From DATJHM01 sp035493895 (GTDB taxonomy: Bacteria; Chloroflexota; Ktedonobacteria; Ktedonobacterales; Ktedonobacteraceae), in assembly GCA_035493895.1 (NCBI GenBank), contig DATJHM010000290.1:1-12180 (forward strand): a stretch of 12,180 bases of DNA, written 5' to 3'. Made by a program: the position numbers and the translations under genes. Shown one piece after another: positions 6,233 through 12,180 of this stretch (the first letter of the stretch is position 1; each line of letters starts with the position of its first letter). The notes beneath the pieces are model-generated. The model was not told the origin of the DNA. It was given only the letters and a program-made list of their open reading frames with translations, and did no database searches.

Positions 6233-8515
6233 TTATGTTCTGGCGGCATCAAAAGACTCGAAGACGGTCATAAACATGAGATCAAGCAGGCTATGGACTT
6301 CGGTCGTAGCCGGGTTGGTGAGAGCAGGGATGCCCATCGAATTGACCTGTCCCATCGTCTCTGGAGTTTGCTTGCTGTTAGCATTCGCGGCCCCGAGCAT
6401 CTGCCAGGCGGTAGCGGTTGTCATCGCAGTAGAGTCTGTCGTCTGAGCCGGTTGAATAGAGGCTGCCAGGCTGGATGCCGCTGGAACTGTCGTGGCAACC
6501 TGATTGGATGTGGCTGGCGCTGTAGCCGTCTGAGGAAAAGAGTAGCGTGCTCCAACGGTAGGGCAGGTTGCTTTATCGCCCAGATCAAACATCTGCTGAA
6601 TTTGTGGAACGATCTGAGAGCAGACCGGGATATAGTCTGTCGAGGTATCGCCTTTAAGGACCGTACCGGCAGAGACCGAATAGGGCGCGCTAAGGACCAG
6701 ACTGTGGATCTTGCTCGGGTCGATGCCACGCGCAAAATTCATGAGTTTTGGAATATCCGAGATTTGCATATCAGTCTTGACATGTCCATTGAGGTCTTGA
6801 ACTAACGTTGGTAGCTGATTGACATTAATCTGTGTCAACTTATTTTTCAACTGACTGAGGATTTGTTGTTGACGGACCGAGCGGCCAAAATCGGCCTGAC
6901 TATCCGAGTGGCGTGTACGGACATACTCAAGGGCATGAATACCGTCGAGGTGTTGTGGTCCGGGAGCGATATACAGGCGTTTGTAGTCATACGCCTGACC
7001 GCCTTGATTGCTGACATCGTTTGGATAGACATCATCCACCATCGGATGGAGCACATCGACATCAATGCCGCCGACCGTATCAATAACTTTCACAAAGCCA
7101 TCTAAGCCCACCCAGGCAGAATAGTTGATTGGAATGCCAAAATTTTGTTCAATTGTGTCGATACTCATACCGACCGCATTTGCATAACTAGCATCAGCAT
7201 TAGTTGACATCTGCCAGCCATAAGAAAAGGCCTCGTCAAGCTTAACCGCCCCAACTTTGGGCGCATACAGACGGAGGTCGCGAGGGATGGAGAGCATGCC
7301 CACGTACTTCGTCTGAGGATCAATCGTGACAATAATATCCGTTTGTGCTAATGGAGCAGCCGATTTGCCATCCGTATCACTGCCGAGCAAGAGAATATTT
7401 AAGCGACCGCCCGTCAGCACATCTCCGCTGCCCGGTGTTGCGGTCACGACCTGACCCTGGGCATTGTGATGGACAACTTGCTGATTGGTAATGCTGCTGA
7501 GCGATTTAGCGTAGTTTGCCTGGTAATAAGCATAGGCACTGCCACCGAGAACGAGAAACACAACCAGCACGCCTATGAGCACGCGAGACCACATTGGCAG
7601 GCCACGCTTTTTAGGAGCCCTCAGGCGAGTAGCTACCAGCGGCGGTGGTGTGTTCCGTTGCCCGGAGCCAGACAGAGATTTTGGTGGATAGAGCGTGGAA
7701 TTGCCCTGCGCTGAAAAGCCATTCTGAGCAGGCGCATTCTGCCATGGCGGGCTCTGTGTAGGCGGGCTCTGCCAGGGTGGATTCTGAGCAGGCGCATTCT
7801 GCCATGGCGGATTCTGAGCGGGAGCGCCATCCCAGGAAGGATTTTCAGCAGGTGCGCTCTCCCAGAAAGGATTTTGCGCGGGCGAACTCTGCCATGGTGG
7901 GCTTTGCGTCGACGCATTCTGCCATGGTGGGCTTTGCGTAGGTGAGTTTTGCCAGGACGGCTTCTGCGCAGGCGTGGGAATCGTTTCAAGTGCCTCAAGT
8001 GCTTCCTGTACTGAATAAGGTGTCTGTGCAGGAGATTGAGCTGACCAGGGCTGCGCAACATCTGGTGCTGAAAAGCCAGAACCAAAGCCGGGAGGAACAG
8101 AAATTTCGCCGGGCATTGGCGTCTGGAAGGGCATTTGTTGTGTCGGGCTCTCGGACGCACCTATGGCTGGAGGCGCGTAGGTAACATTTGTCGGAGCCGG
8201 TCCTTGAGGATAGCCGGGCATATTCGCAGGTGGTGGAAGCGGGTCGGTATATTTTCTCGAAGCTAACTCGGGAGCGATCGAAGTGGGGCGCGCAAATAAA
8301 CCCTTAAATTGTGATGGAGGCGATGACTGATTCTGACCATTTTCTGGCATGCTGGATGATGTAGGAGGATAAGGTGCCGCGGAATTCCTGAACGGCGTTC
8401 CTTGCTGAGAAGCACCAGAGTTTTGCCCATCGATTGAATAATAATCGGAGGGTGCTCCTTGCTGTCCGGCTTGCGGACTCTGTGCTGGTGTATTATTAAA
8501 AAATTGATCGTTCAC
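6233..8515 (-). CDS. LytR-CpsA-Psr (LCP) family protein with long repeat-rich cytoplasmic domain
   Basis: LCP proteins transfer undecaprenyl-linked glycopolymers such as teichoic acid or capsule onto peptidoglycan. This 760-residue version has three parts. Residues 1-310 are Pro/Gln/Ser-rich, low-complexity and cytoplasmic, with eight decapeptide repeats at 186-265. A positive patch R-L-R-A-P-K-K-R (297-304) precedes one transmembrane helix (about 311-331). The outer part holds the LCP domain (about 371-556), with N-I-L-L-L-G-S-D (373-380), T-D-I-I (392-395), S-I-P-R-D-L (409-414) and the arginine-rich R-T-R-H-S-D-x-x-x-D-F-x-R-x-x-R-Q-Q region (533-550). After it comes an Ala/Thr-rich tail. 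The only two cysteines, C632 and C651, are extracellular and could pair. The start is GTG at 8513-8515, with AGGAG 8 nt upstream. Most LCP proteins have a much shorter N-terminus. Confidence 0.93.
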   Translation of the reverse strand: MNDQFFNNTPAQSPQAGQQGAPSDYYSIDGQNSGASQQGTPFRNSAAPYPPTSSSMPENGQNQSSPPSQFKGLFARPTSIAPELASRKYTDPLPPPANMPGYPQGPAPTNVTYAPPAIGASESPTQQMPFQTPMPGEISVPPGFGSGFSAPDVAQPWSAQSPAQTPYSVQEALEALETIPTPAQKPSWQNSPTQSPPWQNASTQSPPWQSSPAQNPFWESAPAENPSWDGAPAQNPPWQNAPAQNPPWQSPPTQSPPWQNAPAQNGFSAQGNSTLYPPKSLSGSGQRNTPPPLVATRLRAPKKRGLPMWSRVLIGVLVVFLVLGGSAYAYYQANYAKSLSSITNQQVVHHNAQGQVVTATPGSGDVLTGGRLNILLLGSDTDGKSAAPLAQTDIIVTIDPQTKYVGMLSIPRDLRLYAPKVGAVKLDEAFSYGWQMSTNADASYANAVGMSIDTIEQNFGIPINYSAWVGLDGFVKVIDTVGGIDVDVLHPMVDDVYPNDVSNQGGQAYDYKRLYIAPGPQHLDGIHALEYVRTRHSDSQADFGRSVRQQQILSQLKNKLTQINVNQLPTLVQDLNGHVKTDMQISDIPKLMNFARGIDPSKIHSLVLSAPYSVSAGTVLKGDTSTDYIPVCSQIVPQIQQMFDLGDKATCPTVGARYSFPQTATAPATSNQVATTVPAASSLAASIQPAQTTDSTAMTTATAWQMLGAANANSKQTPETMGQVNSMGIPALTNPATTEVHSLLDLMFMTVFESFDAART
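7721..7960 (-). repeat. Eight tandem 30-bp units coding Trp/Pro/Gln decapeptides
   Basis: Within the LCP gene, residues 186-265 form eight in-register 10-residue units with consensus P-P-W-Q-N-A-P-A-Q-N. Trp is invariant at position 3, and position 4 is Gln, Glu or Asp. Units vary at several positions (for example P-F-W-E-S and P-S-W-D-G), so the array is old or diversifying rather than a fresh duplication. A half unit (T-P-A-Q-K) precedes it. It lies in the predicted cytoplasmic disordered region. Confidence 0.9.
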
Positions 8516-8523
8516 CGTAGTAT

Positions 8524-8528
8524 CTCCT
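8524..8528 (-). promoter_or_regulatory. Ribosome binding site deciding the LCP GTG start
   Basis: AGGAG on the minus strand, 8 nt before the GTG at 8515. Confidence 0.65.
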
Positions 8529-8548
8529 ACATTTACCTGAATTTTGCT

Positions 8549-8554
8549 ATTATA
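8549..8554 (-). promoter_or_regulatory. -10 element of the LCP gene promoter
   Basis: A perfect TATAAT on the minus strand, placing transcription start near 8542 and a leader of about 27 nt. The -35 position (around 8572-8577) is purine-rich and does not resemble TTGACA, so an activator or another sigma factor may be involved. Confidence 0.45.
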
Positions 8555-8728
8555 CCCGCATCACTTGCGTCTCTTCCTTCCCTTACAACATCCACAAAGC
8601 AGTCCTTGCTTATGTATGCCTTGCTACTCATCTAGCCATAAACAATAAGAATGAGTGCCAGCGAAATACTATGAACCCGTATAAATTGACTATCAACAAG
8701 CTATGAAAAAACATGTTTTCGATTAACT

Positions 8729-8760
8729 ATAACGGATCGAGAAATGAATTGTCTCGTTAT
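8729..8760 (+). other. Stem-loop preceding an orphan terminator-like hairpin
   Basis: CGAGA (8738-8742) pairs with TCTCG (8752-8756) and ATAA (8729-8732) with TTAT (8757-8760), leaving a 5-nt bulge and a 9-nt loop. An alternative pairing (ATAACG with CGTTAT plus GAGA with TCT) competes with it. It lies immediately upstream of the terminator-like hairpin, so the two may belong to one structured RNA. Confidence 0.3.
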
Positions 8761-8765
8761 GTGCC

Positions 8766-8806
8766 AGAGGTGGGGAAAAAGTAGGACTTTTCGGCCTCTC
8801 ATTTTT
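8766..8806 (+). terminator. Orphan intrinsic-terminator-like hairpin upstream of the GT4 gene
   Basis: AGAGG (8766-8770) pairs with CCTCT (8795-8799) and, after an internal bulge, AAAAGT (8777-8782) with ACTTTT (8786-8791) across a 3-nt loop. C, A and TTTTT (8802-8806) follow. No plus-strand gene precedes it in the intergenic region. It could end a small RNA or act as an attenuator in a long GT4 leader, 180 nt before the GT4 start. Confidence 0.4.
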
Positions 8807-8987
8807 AACCATGACTTAGTTGTGTCTTTACAAACCTGTAACACTGCTTAACTCCCCACTAACTCCTTCATGTTACTTTTAGGAAGGAGATCAACAAAGA
8901 TACTGTCTATTGGCACTCACTGGCTATCGAGTGGTGAGAGAAGTCTTAACGTCTTTCTATAGCCAGAAGGATATCAGGTGGTGAATC

Positions 8988-10154
8988 ATGCGAGTTGCAA
9001 TTATTACGGAAAATTTTCTGCCGAAACTGGATGGTGTAACCCGTACTTTAGCCAGACTACTGGAACACTTGCAGGCCAACGGGCATCAAGCACTCCTGCT
9101 CGGACCCGAGAGCGGCATGGCTGAGTATGCCGGAGCAGAGGTTGTAGGGACCGCTGGCTTACCATTTCCCTTCTATCCAGAATTAAAATTTAATTTCTTC
9201 CGACCATTGTTTTTCCGCAGGCTCCATGAGTTTCGTCCCGATATTATTCACCTGGTTGATCCAGTTATTCTGGGAGCAACAGGTGTTGCGGCTGCACGTT
9301 TTTTTAACAAACCCTTAATTTCCTCATATCATACCAATCTCGCGGCCTATTGCTCGCATTTTGGCTTTTCTATGCTTACACAGCCAATGTGGCTGTATAA
9401 TCGCTTTATTCACAATCAGTGCGAACTCACCTTTTGCCCGTCCCCATCAACTGCGAATATGCTGCGGTCACAGGGATTTGAGCATCTGAAAATCTGGCCG
9501 CGGGGCGTAGACACCACACTTTTTTTCCCGGGACAGCGAGACGAGCACCTGCGTTCAAGCTGGTTGAGCGAGAGAGAACAGCCAGAGAATAAGGTTGTGT
9601 TGCTCTACGTCGGGCGCGTCTCCTGGGAGAAAAATCTTCGTCTTCTCGTCAAAGCCTATCGTGAAATGGATCACGCACGGTGCCACCTGGTCATCGTTGG
9701 CGATGGTCCTGCGCTTACCGAAATGCAGCAGGAGCTTCAGGGGGTACCGGTCACTTTTACGGGCTATCTACGTGGTGAAGCGTTGGCGAGTGCGTATGCC
9801 AGTGCCGACGTGTTCGCTTTTCCTTCTTACACGGAAACCTTTGGTCAGGTCGTGTTAGAGGCCATGGCCAGCGGTCTGCCAGTCGTTGGGCTCCATGCCG
9901 AAGGAATCTGTGATCTGGTGAGCGACGGCCAGACTGGTCTGCTCGCGCAGATGCAGGGGCTCAGTGAGCAGGAGCGTATAGAGATGTATCAGCAGAGCTT
10001 ACAATCTCTGGTGAACGAACAGCAGAGCAGGCAACGTATGCGTGAAGCCGCCGTCGTTGCAGCCGGGAAGCATACCTGGCATGAAGCCATGGAGCACGTG
10101 GTTCGCGGCTACTACGATGTGCTCTCACATACACAGGCACTCGTCGCTGCCTGA
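8988..10154 (+). CDS. GT4 family glycosyltransferase (MgtA/SQD2-like)
   Basis: A 388-residue GT-B fold retaining glycosyltransferase that moves a sugar from a nucleotide sugar, probably to a lipid or glycolipid at the inner face of the membrane. Seen: an N-terminal strand and loop M-R-V-A-I-I-T-E-N-F-L-P-K-L-D-G-V-T (1-18), as in MgtA-type alpha-mannosyltransferases and SQD2. Also S-Y-H-T-N (113-117), P-R-G-V-D (171-175), donor-phosphate residues R210 (V-G-R) and K215 (E-K-N), G-D-G-P (238-241), and the E-x7-E motif E283-E291 followed by A-M-A-S-G-L-P-V-V. There is no transmembrane helix. The start is supported by AGGTGG six bases upstream. Donor and acceptor cannot be fixed from sequence; GDP-mannose or UDP-sugar to diacylglycerol-type lipids is a guess from family likeness. 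Confidence 0.9.
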   Translation: MRVAIITENFLPKLDGVTRTLARLLEHLQANGHQALLLGPESGMAEYAGAEVVGTAGLPFPFYPELKFNFFRPLFFRRLHEFRPDIIHLVDPVILGATGVAAARFFNKPLISSYHTNLAAYCSHFGFSMLTQPMWLYNRFIHNQCELTFCPSPSTANMLRSQGFEHLKIWPRGVDTTLFFPGQRDEHLRSSWLSEREQPENKVVLLYVGRVSWEKNLRLLVKAYREMDHARCHLVIVGDGPALTEMQQELQGVPVTFTGYLRGEALASAYASADVFAFPSYTETFGQVVLEAMASGLPVVGLHAEGICDLVSDGQTGLLAQMQGLSEQERIEMYQQSLQSLVNEQQSRQRMREAAVVAAGKHTWHEAMEHVVRGYYDVLSHTQALVAA

Positions 10155-10204
10155 TAGCGCAGCGATGAGAAAAATACTATCCTTCTATTTCTCTCACCGC
10201 TATC
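10153..10204. terminator. Shared stem-loop at the convergent end of the GT4 gene
   Basis: GATAGCG (10153-10159) pairs with CGCTATC (10198-10204). Inside it, an 11-nt arm (10166-10176) pairs with 10186-10196 with one mismatch, closing a 9-nt loop. The GT4 stop codon overlaps the first two bases. The small membrane protein gene on the minus strand ends 22 nt beyond. No T-run follows outside the stem, so it is a candidate bidirectional 3'-end structure, as at 4922-4954. Confidence 0.5.
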
Positions 10205-10226
10205 CTGAAAGACGCGCAACTCGGGC

Positions 10227-10340
10227 TCAAGAATGCTTCTCATCCTGACGTGCCTGGAGAAACGAAAGTACCAGCGAACCGACCAGAACACCGACCAGGA
10301 CAATCTCCATCGTACTGAAGGTCCGTTTCTTTTTCTGCAT
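10227..10340 (-). CDS. Small single-span membrane protein, 37 residues
   Basis: Too short for usual gene finding but well formed. ATG lies at 10338-10340, with AGAGAGG nine to ten bases upstream and a TGA stop at 10227-10229. The protein starts M-Q-K-K-K-R-T-F-S-T. A hydrophobic helix from about M11 to L29 follows (I-V-L-V-G-V-L-V-G-S-L-V-L-S-F), then the charged tail A-R-Q-D-E-K-H-S. The basic start predicts an N-inside single-pass topology. It follows the GT39-like gene by 127 nt on the same strand and ends just before the stem-loop shared with the GT4 gene. I do not recognise a family. It could be a small partner of the membrane glycosyltransferase or an independent small protein. Confidence 0.6.
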   Translation of the reverse strand: MQKKKRTFSTMEIVLVGVLVGSLVLSFLQARQDEKHS

Positions 10341-10467
10341 AAGCCAAAATCCTCTCTGTGGTCTCAATAGAGATCAACAATGTGCCTCTATTCATTGTAC
10401 GTATGAACAGGTGAAGATGACGCAACATTTTCGCGCCAGTCTCATTGTTGCCAGGAATCGGGTAGCG

Positions 10468-12030
10468 TTATCCTTTGACCCATAGCTGTCGATTCGATCC
10501 GTAGTCCTTCGCAAGGTGGTAGTGAGCAGCAACCCAGGTGCGGAATGGCGCAAGCGATTTTATATTGAAACGTCCGCTATAAAAGAGTACTGCATGCACC
10601 TGAGGGAGCTGTGCGGCCTGAATAAGCTGTTGCAGCGTTACATAGCCGGTAGCCTCGCGTACGAGCGAGGTGTCGACCAGCGATGGTGGTGTATTGCGAT
10701 CGGCAACTGCGGCGACAAACTGCGCATCTGTGATCACGAGTTGATCAGGACGTGTGGCTGCTTTGACATCGGCGGCTACCGCTCTGACCTGCTTGTTCGC
10801 GTCACTATTACTGGCCATGCGTTGACTGGCATAATACGACTTGACCCCCGCAGCATTGATACCAATCGTGACCAGAACGAGCACAAGGCCGACCAGAGAG
10901 GCCAGTTTCAACGGAGAGATCTTCCATGGTTTGTGCCAGAGAGACGGGTCCAGATTAATGACCACAAGGCTGAGGAGAGGTGGAATAAGCGCTACCAGAT
11001 GGTGGTGAAAAAGTGGCACCTGGAGCCAGAGCATAATAATCGTTACGAGCAACCAGGCGATCAACGGCAGGACGCGCCAGTCTTTGCGTAAGAGGGCAAG
11101 GATGATACCGACCAGGGCAGCTATCGCTGAAATTGATGTCAGAATGCCATGCATCATAACAATGTTTTGTGCCTGTTCCGCTTTGTAGAAAAGAGCGGAC
11201 GCGGTATGAAGCGTGACCATATCTGCCCAGAGTTGAGAAAATGCGCTAATGAAAGGTAAAAACAAAACAAGTGCGGTCAGGATGAAAGCAATAATGCCGA
11301 AGATAATCGAGCGGATAGTACCCTGTTTTATCGCATCTGATGTCGTGGGGACGCGGAAGACGCGCCAGAGTTGTGTGCCCATAATCAGGGCAATCGGGAC
11401 AATTGTTGCTACTCCTAGTAGCTTACAGCAGATGCTGAGCATAAGCGAGACGGCACAAAGCACCGCCAGAAGGATGCCGGATAGACCAGCCGGTGCGTCC
11501 CACCAGACATAGGCGAGACCAATCGCAAGCAATGAGAGCGCTGCGGAAGGTGCCTCAGCCTGGAGCGTCTGAGATTGTGTGAGAAAGAACGGATCGATTA
11601 CGAGGAGCAGCATCGCGCAGAGGGCTCCGATGCGTCCTGCCAGTTTGTGTCCGAGTAAGAAGGCTCCGATGAAGCCGGTAAGAGAAAAGAGGGCAACGCC
11701 GAGGCGTGCAGCCCAGAGCGTCTGGCCGAAGAGCATGAAGATGGGAAAGACCGAGAGCAGGAAGAAGGGCGGTTGCGCGTAGAAAACCTGCCCATAGAGG
11801 GCATGACCGGCACTCATCGAGCGAACCGATTGCCAGTAAACGCCTTCATCATAGCCATCTCGATCATAGGGCAAGCCTAGATTGTGTAGACGCAAATAGA
11901 GCGCCACTGCCAGGAGCAACAGCGCCGCTAGCAGCGTGAGCGGTGTTAGCAAGCGATTAGTGCGTGGTGAGTCGGAGGCAGTGGTCGGACTATCATTGGC
12001 TACAGTGCTTATTGTCATGCGTCTATCCAT
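10468..12030 (-). CDS. GT39-like (ArnT/PMT superfamily) membrane glycosyltransferase
   Basis: A 520-residue polytopic protein of the GT-C fold. Such enzymes move a sugar from a polyprenyl-phosphate donor to a lipid, glycan or protein outside the membrane. A Ser/Thr-rich cytoplasmic tail (1-27) leads to the first helix (about 28-47). The first outer loop has the family acidic pair D61-E62 in D-R-D-G-Y-D-E-G-V-Y and A-Q-P-P-F at 85-89, the place of the H/K-P-P motif. About ten further hydrophobic segments run to residue 395, with a soluble C-terminal domain (about 398-520). No clear ribosome binding site precedes the ATG at 12028-12030; a second ATG at codon 5 is a possible alternative start. 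A good promoter lies upstream. The acceptor is unknown; the neighbourhood suggests envelope glycans. Confidence 0.85.
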   Translation of the reverse strand: MDRRMTISTVANDSPTTASDSPRTNRLLTPLTLLAALLLLAVALYLRLHNLGLPYDRDGYDEGVYWQSVRSMSAGHALYGQVFYAQPPFFLLSVFPIFMLFGQTLWAARLGVALFSLTGFIGAFLLGHKLAGRIGALCAMLLLVIDPFFLTQSQTLQAEAPSAALSLLAIGLAYVWWDAPAGLSGILLAVLCAVSLMLSICCKLLGVATIVPIALIMGTQLWRVFRVPTTSDAIKQGTIRSIIFGIIAFILTALVLFLPFISAFSQLWADMVTLHTASALFYKAEQAQNIVMMHGILTSISAIAALVGIILALLRKDWRVLPLIAWLLVTIIMLWLQVPLFHHHLVALIPPLLSLVVINLDPSLWHKPWKISPLKLASLVGLVLVLVTIGINAAGVKSYYASQRMASNSDANKQVRAVAADVKAATRPDQLVITDAQFVAAVADRNTPPSLVDTSLVREATGYVTLQQLIQAAQLPQVHAVLFYSGRFNIKSLAPFRTWVAAHYHLAKDYGSNRQLWVKG

Positions 12031-12114
12031 TTATAATTACTAAAATGCTGCACAAAGAGGTACGAGAAGTCCTTTTCGCCTGGCTACATCCCTGAAAGAT
12101 GCATGCCATTGTTC

Positions 12115-12142
12115 AAGATAACAGATATAAGTGAAATGTCAA
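12115..12142 (-). promoter_or_regulatory. Sigma-70-type promoter of the GT39-like gene
   Basis: On the minus strand: perfect -35 TTGACA with its last five bases clearly placed at 12137-12142 (TTGACA), 16-bp spacer, -10 TATCTT (12115-12120) preceded by an extended TGT. Start near 12108 gives a leader of about 80 nt. The rest of 12031-12180 shows no gene. Confidence 0.6.
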
Positions 12143-12180
12143 GCAATGAGAATATATCTGGTACCTCTTGCTGTAGAGCG

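Larger units (their letters stand above)
8555..8987. other. Long divergent intergenic region
   Basis: About 430 bp between the LCP promoter -10 and the GT4 gene. It contains two stem-loops at 8729-8806 (listed separately) and an 8-bp inverted repeat CTGGCTAT/ATAGCCAG (8920-8927 and 8959-8966) just before the GT4 ribosome binding site. A purine tract AGGAAGGAGA (8881-8890) looks like a ribosome binding site but has no ATG or GTG at proper spacing. Short ORFs on both strands (under 40 codons) lack ribosome binding sites. I see no convincing promoter for the GT4 gene. Confidence 0.4.

Noticed and set aside
7721..7960. CRISPR-like array
   Set aside because: The 30-bp periodicity has no unique spacers and is coding, in frame with the LCP protein.
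8628..8714. Minus-strand 28-residue hydrophobic ORF
   Set aside because: It has an ATG and a hydrophobic sequence but no ribosome binding site and lies in an AT-rich leader; not enough support to call it.
8881..8984. Leader peptide before the GT4 gene
   Set aside because: The strong purine tract at 8881-8890 is followed only by CTG or TTG codons at poor spacing, so no start can be supported.
10516..11091. Plus-strand 191-codon ORF inside the GT39-like gene
   Set aside because: Antisense shadow; the minus strand codes a conserved polytopic protein with better features.

Overview
The window looks like a chromosomal segment of a monoderm bacterium. The mix of families, moderate GC, GTG and TTG starts with purine-rich ribosome binding sites, and recognisable sigma-70-type promoters remind me most of Chloroflexota of the Ktedonobacteria type. 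That is an impression from protein style, not a database result. No tRNA, rRNA, CRISPR array, insertion sequence, phage gene or defence system is visible. I did not find an obviously new multi-gene system.

Region 1 (1-3294, all minus strand) is informational and regulatory. In transcription order it holds a soluble Hanks-type Ser/Thr kinase (TTG start), a candidate intrinsic terminator, ridA, dnaA 17 nt behind ridA, and 68 nt further the first 38 codons of a HAD-IIA (NagD-like) phosphatase that runs off the left edge. dnaA therefore sits here without dnaN, recF or a visible DnaA-box cluster on either side.

Region 2 (3295-8515) concerns the cell envelope. After a divergent intergenic region comes a plus-strand lipoprotein with a glycoside hydrolase family 3 (NagZ-like) domain. 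It converges with a minus-strand lipoprotein carrying a TolB/WD40-like beta-propeller. Upstream of that, also on the minus strand, is a 760-residue LytR-CpsA-Psr (LCP) protein. Its roughly 310-residue cytoplasmic N-terminus contains eight tandem Trp/Pro/Gln-rich decapeptide repeats.

Region 3 (8516-12180) starts with a 472-nt intergenic stretch holding the LCP promoter and, on the other strand, an orphan stem-loop pair that looks like an intrinsic terminator. A plus-strand GT4 glycosyltransferase follows. It converges with a minus-strand pair: a GT39-like polytopic membrane glycosyltransferase and an unlisted 37-residue single-span membrane protein downstream of it. A good promoter precedes the GT39-like gene at the right edge.

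Taken together, two sugar transferases (lipid- or polyprenyl-linked sugar work), an LCP transferase (glycopolymer attachment to peptidoglycan), a NagZ-like hydrolase and a propeller lipoprotein suggest local enrichment for wall glycopolymer assembly and turnover. The genes are on both strands with separate promoters, so this is a neighbourhood rather than an operon. Both convergent gene pairs end in a strong shared stem-loop without a U-tract.
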